This document shows, one piece after another, positions 31,897-39,142 of a stretch of 64,000 bases of DNA. Under the pieces are notes generated by a model. That model did no database searches. It saw nothing but the letters and a program-made list of their open reading frames with translations, and was not told where the DNA came from. Each line of letters opens with the position of its first letter. Position 1 is the first letter of the stretch. Where the stretch lies: assembly GCA_021768185.1 (NCBI GenBank), contig JAETNP010000004.1, positions 33,865 to 97,864 on the forward strand, given 5' to 3'. This DNA is from Oscillospiraceae bacterium. GTDB lineage: Bacteria; Bacillota; Clostridia; Oscillospirales; Oscillospiraceae. The position numbers and the translations under genes are program-made.

Positions 31897-33255
31897 TCAG
31901 GGATGGATCCCCCGGTTCTGGTCGCCGGAGGGGTTGGAGCCGAACTCGTAGTCATTGCCGGGGAGGATAGCGTTGAGGACGATCCCCGCAATGGCGGCGA
32001 TGGCCAGGGCTGTAAGGGTGATGCTGGTCCCGCCGATGGAGAAGGTCAGGCCGCCGGAGAAGCCCAGGCCGCAGACCAGGATGACGGCGGCGATAATGAG
32101 GTTCCGGGAGTTGGTGAAGTCCACCTGGTTCTCCACGATGTTGCGCACGCCGATGGCGGAGATCATGCCGTAGAGCATGAAGCTGATGCCGCCCACGATG
32201 GCGGTGGGCATGGAGCCGATGACCCCGGCCATCTTGGGGATGAAGCCCAGAGCCACGGCGTAGATGGCCGCCAGCCGGATGACCCGGGGGTCGAAGACCC
32301 GGGAGAGGACCAGCACGCCGGTGTTCTCGCCGTAGGTGGTGTTGGCAGGGCCGCCGAACATGCCGGACAGGGAGGTGGCCAGGCCGTCGCCGATGAGGGT
32401 CCGGTGGAGGCCGGGATCTTCCAGGAAGTTCTCGCCCACGGTGGCGGAGATGGCGGACATGTCGCCGATGTGCTCCATCATGGCGGCAATGGCGATGGGG
32501 GCCATTACCAGGATGGCGGAGATGTCAAACTTTGCGATCTGCAGGGGGGGCAGGCCCAGCCAATGGGCCTCGGCGATGGAGGCGAAGTTGAGGATGGCGG
32601 AGCCGTCGGCGTTGACCATGCCGCAGGCGTTCATGATGAGGGCGGCGATGTAGGAGATCACCACGCCCAGCAGGATGGGGATAATTTTGAACATGCCCTT
32701 GCCCCAGATGTTGAAGAAGATGATGACCGCCAGGGCGATGAGGGCCAGGGGCCAGCACTGGGCGGCGTTGGACACCGCCGAGGGGGCCAGATTCAGGCCG
32801 ATGCAGATGATGATGGGTCCGGTGACCACCGGGGGCAGGAAGCGCATGACCTTCTTCACGCCCACCACCTTCACCAGCAGGGCCAGGACCAGATAGAGCA
32901 GGCCGGCTACCACGATGCCGCCGCAGGCATAGGCCAGCTTGTCCGCCTGGGACATGCCGGCATAGATGCCCTGGTCCATTTTGCTCATGGTCTCAAAGCC
33001 GCCCAGGAAGGCGAAGGAGGACCCCAGAAAAGCGGGGACCTTCAGCTTGGAGCACAGGTGGAAAAAGAGGGTGCCCACGCCGGCGAAGAACAGGGTGGTC
33101 TGGATGTTCAGGGGCAGGCCGTACTGGCTGCTGACGATGATGGGTACCAGAATAGTGGCGCCGAACATGGCGAACATGTGCTGAACGCCCAGCAGCAGCA
33201 TCTTGGGCACGCCCAGCGTCCGCGCGTCGCGGATGGCTTCTGTGTTTTCTTTCAT
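31897..33255 (-). CDS. uraA: Uracil/xanthine permease (NCS2 family)
   Basis: A 452-residue nucleobase:cation symporter-2 with 12-14 hydrophobic segments. Family features are LLLGVQHMFAMFGATILVPIIV at the N-terminus, FLPPVVTGPIIICIGLNLAP and the signature GDGLATSLSGMFGGPANTTYGENTGV. This set points to uracil rather than xanthine, though substrate choice from sequence is provisional. The start is ATG 33255 (MKENTEAIRDAR), with AGGGAG 7 bases upstream. A leader of roughly 190 bases with two hairpins, one a clear intrinsic terminator, suggests attenuation control. Confidence 0.92.
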   Translation of the reverse strand: MKENTEAIRDARTLGVPKMLLLGVQHMFAMFGATILVPIIVSSQYGLPLNIQTTLFFAGVGTLFFHLCSKLKVPAFLGSSFAFLGGFETMSKMDQGIYAGMSQADKLAYACGGIVVAGLLYLVLALLVKVVGVKKVMRFLPPVVTGPIIICIGLNLAPSAVSNAAQCWPLALIALAVIIFFNIWGKGMFKIIPILLGVVISYIAALIMNACGMVNADGSAILNFASIAEAHWLGLPPLQIAKFDISAILVMAPIAIAAMMEHIGDMSAISATVGENFLEDPGLHRTLIGDGLATSLSGMFGGPANTTYGENTGVLVLSRVFDPRVIRLAAIYAVALGFIPKMAGVIGSMPTAIVGGISFMLYGMISAIGVRNIVENQVDFTNSRNLIIAAVILVCGLGFSGGLTFSIGGTSITLTALAIAAIAGIVLNAILPGNDYEFGSNPSGDQNRGIHP

Positions 33256-33305
33256 AAAAATCTCCCTTCTCTTTTGGCGGACTGGAACAGCCCGCCGGTT
33301 TTTGC

Positions 33306-33383
33306 GCAAAAAAAGTGACGATCAAAGAATTGACCGTCAAACAGCAGCCCGGGAATGAGAAAAAGATACCTCGGCAAGGTATT
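33306..33383 (-). promoter_or_regulatory. Hairpin leader of the uracil permease (candidate attenuator)
   Basis: On the minus strand an early hairpin (33383-33365, AATACCT / AGGTATC, followed by TTTTTC) precedes a 9-bp hairpin (33338-33317, GACGGTCAA / TTGATCGTC) with a 4-base loop and ACTTTTTTTG. Both look like intrinsic terminators, yet both lie between the promoter and the permease ATG. No PyrR-binding-loop consensus was recognised. Confidence 0.55.
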
Positions 33384-33449
33384 TCCGCATATTACAAAAA
33401 ATGCTTTTTCCCATCCTCGTTTTGCCCCTTTTCTGCATTTTCCTACCCT

Positions 33450-33478
33450 ATCATAGCAGACAGACGCCTCCTGTGCAA
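33450..33478 (-). promoter_or_regulatory. Promoter of the uracil permease gene
   Basis: Minus strand TTGCAC (33478-33473), 17-bp spacer, TATGAT (33455-33450), about 195 bases upstream of the ATG. Confidence 0.75.
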
Positions 33479-33569
33479 GCAGAAAAATGGACATGAGTCC
33501 CTTTTCTCCCTATCCAACAAATTGCGGCGGCGGGGCGGGGAAATTTTGCGCCATTTTCCCCATCCGCCC

Positions 33570-33604
33570 AAAAAAGGAACGTCCGCCATTTTGGCGGACG
33601 TTCC
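33570..33604 (-). terminator. Terminator of the G5/3D gene
   Basis: GGAACGTCCGCC / GGCGGACGTTCC with a 5-base loop, followed on the minus strand by TTTTTT. It lies 34 bases after the stop. Confidence 0.9.
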
Positions 33605-33637
33605 TCAATCCTGTCGCAGCTGTGTTCTGTTAAGAGG

Positions 33638-34663
33638 TCAGTCCAGAATGTATACGGTACATTCACGCACACCAAACTGGATGCACTCACGGTTGCTGTC
33701 CATATAGAGGTCGATAGTGTTGCCCCGCACGCCGGTGTCCTCCGCCACGGCGAAGCCGTAGTTGTACGCGCCGTCGTTGCTCATAACGTAGACCTTGGTG
33801 CCCAGAGGCAATACGTTCCGGTCCACCGCCACGACGCCCACCCGTACGGCGGTGCCGGAGGCGGTCCGGGTGCCCACGCTGCCGCCGGTGGTATAGGCGG
33901 TGCCCCGCATGGTCCGGGTGCTGCTGAAGGTGACGGTCTCGCCGTTCTCCAGGGTGATGACGCCGGAGCCGTCCTCATTGACGCTGATGGCAGACACCGC
34001 ATCGTCGTTGTTGGCGAAGTTTTCCATGGTGCCCTTTTCAATAATAGTGGACACAGGCTCGGTATCCACCACGTCGATGAGCTGCCGGGCGGTGCGCTGG
34101 CCGTCCTGATAGATGATCTCATAGACCTCGGTATACTCGCCGTCGCAGCCCTCCTGGATGACGGCCTCGTACCAATCGGGCCTCTTGTCGTTGTACTGAT
34201 AGACGATCTCGTGCTCGCTGACGGTGGAGATGTGCTCATAGAACACAAACTCACCGCTGATGCACACGTCCACGCCGCCGTCCGGGAAGGAGACGGATAC
34301 CATCTCCAGGGGGCTGAGCCGGATACCCAGCCGCTCCAGCAGCTGGCTCAGGGTCTCCTCCTGGGAGACGGTGGTGTACTGTTGATCCTGATTCGTCACG
34401 GTGACGTTCAGACCGGGGGTGAGCGCCAGCTCATTCCCCGAGGTGCGGGAGACCAGTCCGGCGGAGCCGTCGGTCAAAAATACGTCGCCCACCGGCTCGC
34501 TCACATGGACGGGGCCCTCGTTGGAGACCACATACATGGCCCCGGCCCCGATGGGAGCAAAGCGGCAGAGCAAAGACAGGACTAGGACAAAGAGGGCCGG
34601 TACAGCTGCGACAGCGGTCAGCCGCTTTGCGTGCGGGGCGGCTTTCTTGCTTTCTTCAAACAT
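33638..34663 (-). CDS. DUF348/G5/3D-domain cell-wall protein (YabE/RpfB-like)
   Basis: A 341-residue exported or membrane-anchored protein. The N-terminus has one hydrophobic helix (LTAVAAVPALFVLVLSLLC), followed by DUF348-like ubiquitin-fold repeats, a G5 domain (about 195-255, VYEIIYQDGQRTARQLIDVV) and a C-terminal 3D domain (about 265-341, with VAVDRNVLPLGTKVYV and AEDTGVRGNTIDLYMDS). The three Asp of the 3D domain are present, as in MltA-type lytic transglycosylase folds. The start is ATG 34663, with GGAGG 10 bases upstream. It probably remodels peptidoglycan, perhaps in growth or spore outgrowth. Confidence 0.9.
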   Translation of the reverse strand: MFEESKKAAPHAKRLTAVAAVPALFVLVLSLLCRFAPIGAGAMYVVSNEGPVHVSEPVGDVFLTDGSAGLVSRTSGNELALTPGLNVTVTNQDQQYTTVSQEETLSQLLERLGIRLSPLEMVSVSFPDGGVDVCISGEFVFYEHISTVSEHEIVYQYNDKRPDWYEAVIQEGCDGEYTEVYEIIYQDGQRTARQLIDVVDTEPVSTIIEKGTMENFANNDDAVSAISVNEDGSGVITLENGETVTFSSTRTMRGTAYTTGGSVGTRTASGTAVRVGVVAVDRNVLPLGTKVYVMSNDGAYNYGFAVAEDTGVRGNTIDLYMDSNRECIQFGVRECTVYILD

Positions 34664-34812
34664 GATACTTGTTCCTCCGTTCGTTTTCAAAAAAGAGGTG
34701 CGAGGCGGCATCCGTATTGCGCCCGCATAGGATAGGATTACCAAAATTTCCAATTCCTAAACGGGACGGATACCGGATTGTAACCTTTGTTACTTTTTTG
34801 AAAACTGCGTGT

Positions 34813-34841
34813 AGTATACCTGAAAGTCCTCCATTTGTCAA
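34813..34841 (-). promoter_or_regulatory. Promoter of the G5/3D gene
   Basis: Minus strand TTGACA (34841-34836), 17-bp spacer, TATACT (34818-34813). A leader of about 145 bases follows; I found no known riboswitch in it. Confidence 0.85.
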
Positions 34842-34999
34842 GCTTTTTTAAAAAATACTTCCGTTATAGTTGACATAAGAGCCCTGAAACGGTGTTATGA
34901 CGAGGGAAAAACTGGTGGTTCGACAAGAAAATAGTTACAATATCAGTGACAAAAGTTACAGACCGGCGGCAAGAAGTAACAGGATGTGGAAATTGCCGC

Positions 35000-35028
35000 T
35001 TGCCAACCGGCGGAAATGGTTATATAAT
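35000..35028 (+). promoter_or_regulatory. Promoter of pth
   Basis: TTGCCA (35000-35005), 17-bp spacer, TATAAT (35023-35028), 57 bases before the ATG. A second candidate (TTGACA 34870-34875, 17 bp, TGTTAT) lies further upstream. The sequence between holds repeated GTTACA-like hexamers and no gene. Confidence 0.75.
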
Positions 35029-35084
35029 CCTGGATGAAATTCTTTTGGATCTGCCGTCGGACGGGCGGCGAAGAAAGGGAGGCT

Positions 35085-35663
35085 ATGTTTGCATCCAACT
35101 ACCAGTGGCTCCTGGTGTGCCTGGGCAACCCCGGGAAGGAATACGAGACCACCCGGCACAATATCGGCTTTATGGCCGCCGACGAGCTGGAGCGCCGGGA
35201 GGGCGTAAAGTTCAACAAGCTGCGTTACCGCGCGCTGACCGGAGAGTTCCGGGCAGGCGGGCAGCGGGTGCTGGTCATCAAGCCCCAGACCTATATGAAC
35301 CTCAGCGGCGAGGCCGTCAAGCTGGCGGGGGGCTTTTATAAGATCCCGCCGGACCATGTCCTGGTGATCTCCGACGACGTGGCCCTGCCTCTCGGGAAGC
35401 TCCGCATCCGGGCGGGAGGCAGCGCCGGGGGACATAACGGGCTGAAAAACATCATTGCCCACCTGGGTACGGACCAGTTTCCCCGGGTCAGGGTGGGCGT
35501 GGGCGCGCCGGAGCACCCGGACCACGAGATGATCGACTGGGTCATCGGGCATTTTACGCCCAAGGAGAAGAAGGTCGTGGACGAGGCCGTAGGCCGGGCC
35601 GTGGACGCGGCGCTGTGCGTCATCGAAAAGGGCGTGCAGGAGGCGCAGAACCGGTTCAACTAA
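35085..35663 (+). CDS. pth: Peptidyl-tRNA hydrolase
   Basis: Releases tRNA from prematurely dropped peptidyl-tRNA; 192 residues, normal for the family. Motifs are LVCLGNPGKEYETTRHNIGF with the catalytic His in TRHN, KPQTYMNLSG, and GGSAGGHNGLKNI. The start is ATG 35085 (MFASNYQWLLVCLGNPG), with GGGAGG very close (2-3 bases); an in-frame ATG at 35034 lies only 6 bases after the -10 box and is rejected. Monocistronic, with a terminator directly after it. Confidence 0.95.
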   Translation: MFASNYQWLLVCLGNPGKEYETTRHNIGFMAADELERREGVKFNKLRYRALTGEFRAGGQRVLVIKPQTYMNLSGEAVKLAGGFYKIPPDHVLVISDDVALPLGKLRIRAGGSAGGHNGLKNIIAHLGTDQFPRVRVGVGAPEHPDHEMIDWVIGHFTPKEKKVVDEAVGRAVDAALCVIEKGVQEAQNRFN

Positions 35664-35669
35664 ACAGAG

Positions 35670-35702
35670 AAGACCGCCGGGACCAATCGTCCCGGCGGTC
35701 TT
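35670..35702. terminator. Bidirectional terminator between pth and the HTH gene
   Basis: AAGACCGCCGGGAC pairs with GTCCCGGCGGTCTT around a 5-base loop; TTATTC follows on the plus strand. Confidence 0.85.
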
Positions 35703-35904
35703 ATTCATCTGCGATATATTCCAGCACATCCTCCACCCGGCAGTCCAGCATCCGGCACAGGTCGTTGAGAGTGGCGGTGGAGATGTTTTTTCCGTGCTTC
35801 AGGGAGTGCAGGGTACCCTTGCTGAAATGGAAGTAATGAATCAGCGTATAGGTGGTGACGCCTTGCCGTTCCATGGTCCGCCACAGCGGCGCATATGAAA
35901 TCAT
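35701..35904 (-). CDS. Small XRE-family helix-turn-helix protein
   Basis: A 67-residue Cro/C1-type HTH protein (MISYAPLWRTMERQGVTTY... TATLNDLCRMLDCRVEDVLEYI). The start is ATG 35904, with GGGAGG 8 bases upstream; a GTG at 35913 overlaps that site. It consists of a single DNA-binding domain with no sensor. It is divergent from the small CxxC protein gene 95 bases away and could regulate that gene and itself. Similar single-domain regulators are often chromosomal orphans or phage remnants. Confidence 0.88.
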   Translation of the reverse strand: MISYAPLWRTMERQGVTTYTLIHYFHFSKGTLHSLKHGKNISTATLNDLCRMLDCRVEDVLEYIADE

Positions 35905-35949
35905 CGTCTCCACCTCCCTTATTTATTATTATAAGGGATGACCACCCTC

Positions 35950-35978
35950 TTGAATATTCCCGATAAACCGGGTATAAT
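35950..35978 (+). promoter_or_regulatory. Promoter of the small CxxC protein gene
   Basis: TTGAAT (35950-35955), 17-bp spacer, TATAAT (35973-35978), 21 bases before the ATG. Confidence 0.8.
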
Positions 35979-35999
35979 ACAAAGAAGGAGGTATAAAGT

Positions 36000-36209
36000 A
36001 TGAGCTATTTTGACGGTATTATCCCCAAGGCCTGTGCAGCCTGCTTCTCCTGGGACGGGCAGAAATGGGTACAGGCAGACCCCGGCCTGTGCGATGAGTG
36101 CGACTATATGCTGGAGATGTTTCCACTTCTTGACGGCAGCCGGGATTTGCAGCGGAAAAACTGGGACCTTTTGACCGTATTGGATCCGCCCGAATGGACG
36201 GCACAATAG
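36000..36209 (+). CDS. Small CxxC-CxxC protein
   Basis: A 69-residue protein I do not recognise. It has two cysteine pairs, CAAC (about 12-15) and CDEC (about 31-34), spaced as in a small zinc ribbon, and a tryptophan-rich, acidic body (FSWDGQKWVQADPG). The start ATG 36000 has AAGGAGG 8 bases upstream and a good promoter, so it is very probably expressed. It has no signal peptide. The neighbouring divergent HTH gene may be its regulator. Confidence 0.7.
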   Translation: MSYFDGIIPKACAACFSWDGQKWVQADPGLCDECDYMLEMFPLLDGSRDLQRKNWDLLTVLDPPEWTAQ

Positions 36210-36249
36210 TGCAGAGCCATGATATTCCCCCTCTTTTCACATTTTCCGC

Positions 36250-36278
36250 TTGTACTTCTCCCCAAACCGCTATATAAT
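36250..36278 (+). promoter_or_regulatory. Promoter of the second phosphofructokinase gene
   Basis: TTGTAC (36250-36255), 17-bp spacer, TATAAT (36273-36278), 55 bases before the ATG. Confidence 0.75.
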
Positions 36279-36333
36279 AGGAATGGTAAAAATATCCCCT
36301 ATGGGGGCGAAAATAACAGAGGAGGGCTTTGCC

Positions 36334-37407
36334 ATGAAACGGATCGGTATGCTGACCAGCGGCGGGGACTGCCAGGCTCTGAACGCGGCCATGCGGGGCG
36401 TCGCCAAGACGCTGTTCAACTCGGGAGAAAAGGTGGAGATCTACGGCTTCCAGGACGGCTATCAGGGGCTGATCTACGGACGGTTCAAGCTGCTGACCTA
36501 CGCCGACTTCACCGGCATCCTGACCAAGGGCGGCACGTTCCTGGGGACCAGCCGCACACCCTTCAAGACCATCCAGACCCCCGGCGAGGATGGGGTGGAC
36601 AAGGTAGCGGCCATGAAGCAGACCTACTACAAGCTCCAGCTGGACTGCCTGGTCATCCTGGGAGGCAACGGTACCCACAAGACCGCCAACCTCCTGCGCA
36701 CCGAGGGGCTGAACGTGATCACCCTGCCCAAGACCATTGACAACGACCTGTGGGGCACGGACATGACCTTCGGCTTCCAGAGCGCGGTGAACGTGGCCAC
36801 CGAGGCCATCGACTGCATCCACACCACCGCGGCCTCCCACGGGCGGATCTTCGTAGTGGAGGTCATGGGCCATAAGGTGGGCTGGCTGACGCTGAACGCG
36901 GGCATCGCCGGCGGCGCGGACATCATCCTTATTCCGGAAATTCCCTACGATGTGGACAAGCTGGCAAAGAAGATCAAGGAGCGCCATGAGAGCGGCAGCC
37001 GATTCACCATTCTGGCGGTAGCCGAGGGGGCCATCTCCAAGAAGGACGCCGAGCTGAGCAAGAAGGAGTACAAGAAGAAGCTGGCCAAACGCACCCATCC
37101 CTCCGTCTCCTATGAGATCGCCGAGGAGCTGGGCAAGCGCTGCGGCCTGGAGGTCCGGGTGACGGTGCCCGGCCACACCCAGCGGGGCGGCAGCCCCTGC
37201 CCCTATGACCGGGTGTTTGCCTCCCGGCTGGGCAGCGAGGCGGGCAAGCTGATTTTGAAGAACGAGTACGGCTTCATGGTGGGCTACAAGAACCGGGAGA
37301 TCGTGAAGGTCCCCCTGGAGGAGGTTGCCGGGAAGCTGAAAATGGTGGATCCCGAGTCCTCCATCGTGAAAGAGGCAAAACTGCTGGGGATCAGCTTCGG
37401 CGATTAA
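36334..37407 (+). CDS. 6-phosphofructokinase, second paralog (GGNGT type)
   Basis: A 357-residue phosphofructokinase-family enzyme distinct from the one at 23503. Motifs are GMLTSGGDCQALNAAMRG, LVILGGNGTHKTA, LPKTIDNDLWGTD and VPGHTQRGGSP. The PPi/ATP discriminating position reads GGNGT: Gly suggests ATP, but Asn for Asp is unusual, and this matches group III or mixed-substrate phosphofructokinases, so phosphoryl-donor choice is open. The start is ATG 36334, with GAGGAGG 9 bases upstream; in-frame ATG codons at 36250 and 36283 precede or overlap the promoter. Monocistronic. Confidence 0.9.
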   Translation: MKRIGMLTSGGDCQALNAAMRGVAKTLFNSGEKVEIYGFQDGYQGLIYGRFKLLTYADFTGILTKGGTFLGTSRTPFKTIQTPGEDGVDKVAAMKQTYYKLQLDCLVILGGNGTHKTANLLRTEGLNVITLPKTIDNDLWGTDMTFGFQSAVNVATEAIDCIHTTAASHGRIFVVEVMGHKVGWLTLNAGIAGGADIILIPEIPYDVDKLAKKIKERHESGSRFTILAVAEGAISKKDAELSKKEYKKKLAKRTHPSVSYEIAEELGKRCGLEVRVTVPGHTQRGGSPCPYDRVFASRLGSEAGKLILKNEYGFMVGYKNREIVKVPLEEVAGKLKMVDPESSIVKEAKLLGISFGD

Positions 37408-37422
37408 AGCGAGAGTTATGCA

Positions 37423-37458
37423 GGAGGCCCCGCGGCGCGAACGCGCCGCGGGGCCTCC
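37423..37458. terminator. Bidirectional terminator
   Basis: A 16-bp GC-rich stem (GGAGGCCCCGCGGCGC and complement, 4-base loop) lies between the phosphofructokinase gene and the convergent DUF4179 gene. Confidence 0.8.
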
Positions 37459-37466
37459 ATCGTTTC

Positions 37467-38534
37467 TTATTTCAGAGGGATCGTTACGCCGCAGATAGAA
37501 ATAGCGGTGAGGCTGTCCACGTCTACCAGATTGTCCAAACGCCGTGACAGGACAATGAAGGGCTCTTCCTGCTCTGCGCGGCTCCCGCCACCGCAGCCGC
37601 CGCCGATGCTCCCGCCATCCTCGTAGTTCACCGGAATGCACCCGCCGCCCTCGGTATACAGATAGATCTCCTGATATTCGATGCAGCCGTACCATCCGTC
37701 CGGCGCGTTCTTCGGGACCCAGTCGTGATGGTTCCGCAGCGAGTCGCCCTCGATCCGGACCAGTACACTCAGAGGGGAAACCTCTACACTTGTGATGGTT
37801 GCCTCCACATCCAGTGTGGTGACCGGCAAATTAGGCTCCAGACGGATGGTGCTGTCCGGATAGGAAACCTCCAGATAACCGAAGTCCCATGTTGCCCCAC
37901 AGTCTTCTATATATTGGCCGGCACCCTGTTCATCTAACTTGAAATTGTGAACCAGTTTTTTCAACACGAAGCGGCCCCTTCCGCTGAAGCCATCGGCATC
38001 AAAGCTAGAACGGTAGTACCGCTGCATAAAATATATCTTGTTATCCGTGGGATCATCATCGGGAAGCCCCCGCATCCCGCCGCCACCGCCGTCCCAGATA
38101 AAGTCATCCCTGCATTCAAGAAAGCAGTAATTCTGCGCGTCCAGCACGACGCCTTCCGGCGCTTCTACCTCAATTCCCAGATATAGGTTCCGGTCGTCCC
38201 CTATGCAGTCGGTGATGGTAACCGTCCAGCCATCCCGTTCTACAGATTTCCCGACAAAGCCGCTGCTCTGCTCATACCCCGCGCTCTCTCCAAAGACCAG
38301 GTCCCGCAGGGTGGGCGAAGCTACCACCCCCGCTACGGCCCCGGTCACCAGCAGGCACACCACCGCCGCCGCGGCGGCGATCCGTCCCGCACCCAACCCC
38401 AGACGGCGGGACTTGATTTCGGGCCGCTCCACAGTTCGGCGGCGGCGCAGGCTCTCCGCCAGCGCCCGCTTGCTCTCCTCCGTCAGCCGGACCCGGTCCA
38501 GCTCCGCTTTGTAGCTCTCAAAATCCTCGCGCAT
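37467..38534 (-). CDS. DUF4179-type membrane protein, probable anti-sigma factor
   Basis: A 355-residue protein with a cytoplasmic N-terminus of about 45 residues rich in Arg/Glu, one membrane helix (IAAAAAVVCLLVTGAVAGVVA, about 51-71) and a large extracellular domain resembling DUF4179 (GWTVTITDCIGDDRNLYLGIEVEAPEG). It overlaps the ECF sigma gene by 17 bases, the usual sigma/anti-sigma arrangement. Its extracellular part has several cysteines and a Gly-rich GGSIGGGCGGGS loop. It would hold the sigma factor at the membrane until an envelope signal arrives; that signal is unknown. Confidence 0.82.
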   Translation of the reverse strand: MREDFESYKAELDRVRLTEESKRALAESLRRRRTVERPEIKSRRLGLGAGRIAAAAAVVCLLVTGAVAGVVASPTLRDLVFGESAGYEQSSGFVGKSVERDGWTVTITDCIGDDRNLYLGIEVEAPEGVVLDAQNYCFLECRDDFIWDGGGGGMRGLPDDDPTDNKIYFMQRYYRSSFDADGFSGRGRFVLKKLVHNFKLDEQGAGQYIEDCGATWDFGYLEVSYPDSTIRLEPNLPVTTLDVEATITSVEVSPLSVLVRIEGDSLRNHHDWVPKNAPDGWYGCIEYQEIYLYTEGGGCIPVNYEDGGSIGGGCGGGSRAEQEEPFIVLSRRLDNLVDVDSLTAISICGVTIPLK

Positions 38535-39009
38535 ACTCCGTACCTCCCAGCATGTTTCTCAGTTTTTCCTTCCCACGTTTCAGGTGGGTGCTCACCAGCG
38601 CCGGGGACCGGCCCAGCAGGGCGGCGATCTCCTTCACCTCATAGCCCTCGTAGTACCGCAGGAAGATGACCTCCCGGTACATGGCGGGCAGGGCCTGGAC
38701 CTGCTCCAGCAGGCCGCCGTCCTCCGGCTCCAGGTCCTCCACGGTCAACTGGAGAGAATCATCCAGCGGGACCCGGCGGCGGAACCAGGCGGTCTTCCGC
38801 CAGTTCTTGCACTCGTTCACCGCCACGCGGACCACCCAGGCCCGTTCCTGGGCCGGGTCCGGGAACTCCCGGGGGTTCTCCAGCAGCTTGATAAGGACCG
38901 TCTGGCAGACGTCCTTGGCGTCGTCCATATCGCCCAGCCAGGTTTTCCCGATCCGCAGCAGCAGGTCGGCGTAGCGCTCCACCAGGTATTCCGCCCGTTC
39001 GTCGGTCAT
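38518..39009 (-). CDS. ECF-type RNA polymerase sigma factor
   Basis: A 163-residue sigma-70 family, extracytoplasmic-function factor. Region 2 covers about 5-70 (YADLLLRIGKTWLGDMDDAKDVCQTVLIKLL, ERAWVVRVAVNECKNWRK) and region 4 about 100-155 (LPAMYREVIFLRYYEGYEVKEIAALLGRSPALVSTHLKRGKEKL, shown here as the helix-turn-helix). The start is probably ATG 39009, with AAAGGGG 8 bases upstream; ATG 39015 and GTG 39027 are alternatives. It is co-transcribed with the overlapping DUF4179 anti-sigma candidate. Confidence 0.92.
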   Translation of the reverse strand: MTDERAEYLVERYADLLLRIGKTWLGDMDDAKDVCQTVLIKLLENPREFPDPAQERAWVVRVAVNECKNWRKTAWFRRRVPLDDSLQLTVEDLEPEDGGLLEQVQALPAMYREVIFLRYYEGYEVKEIAALLGRSPALVSTHLKRGKEKLRNMLGGTEYARGF

Positions 39010-39084
39010 GGGCATCACCCCTTTCACTGAGAAAACAAAATGGAGAGGGGAAATCTGTCAGGAAAGCGAAAATTTTTCAGAGAA

Positions 39085-39113
39085 AGGCCCCGCGCCGTTT
39101 CGGCGCGGGGCCT
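39085..39113 (-). terminator. acsB terminator
   Basis: AGGCCCCGCGCCG pairs with CGGCGCGGGGCCT around a TTT loop; TTTCTCTG follows on the minus strand. Confidence 0.8.
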
Positions 39114-39142
39114 GCTGGTTATTGCTGCAATTGGGGAGCGTC

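Noticed and set aside
31663..33318. 551-codon plus-strand open frame across the uracil permease
   Set aside because: Low-complexity Gly/Asp/His composition typical of an antisense frame; the permease on the other strand is unambiguous.
33256..33449. PyrR-binding or purine riboswitch in the uracil permease leader
   Set aside because: Neither the PyrR loop consensus nor a purine aptamer core could be found; only hairpins are visible.
34664..34812. c-di-AMP (ydaO) riboswitch in the leader of the G5/3D gene
   Set aside because: Such genes often carry it, but I could not find the conserved core in this leader.
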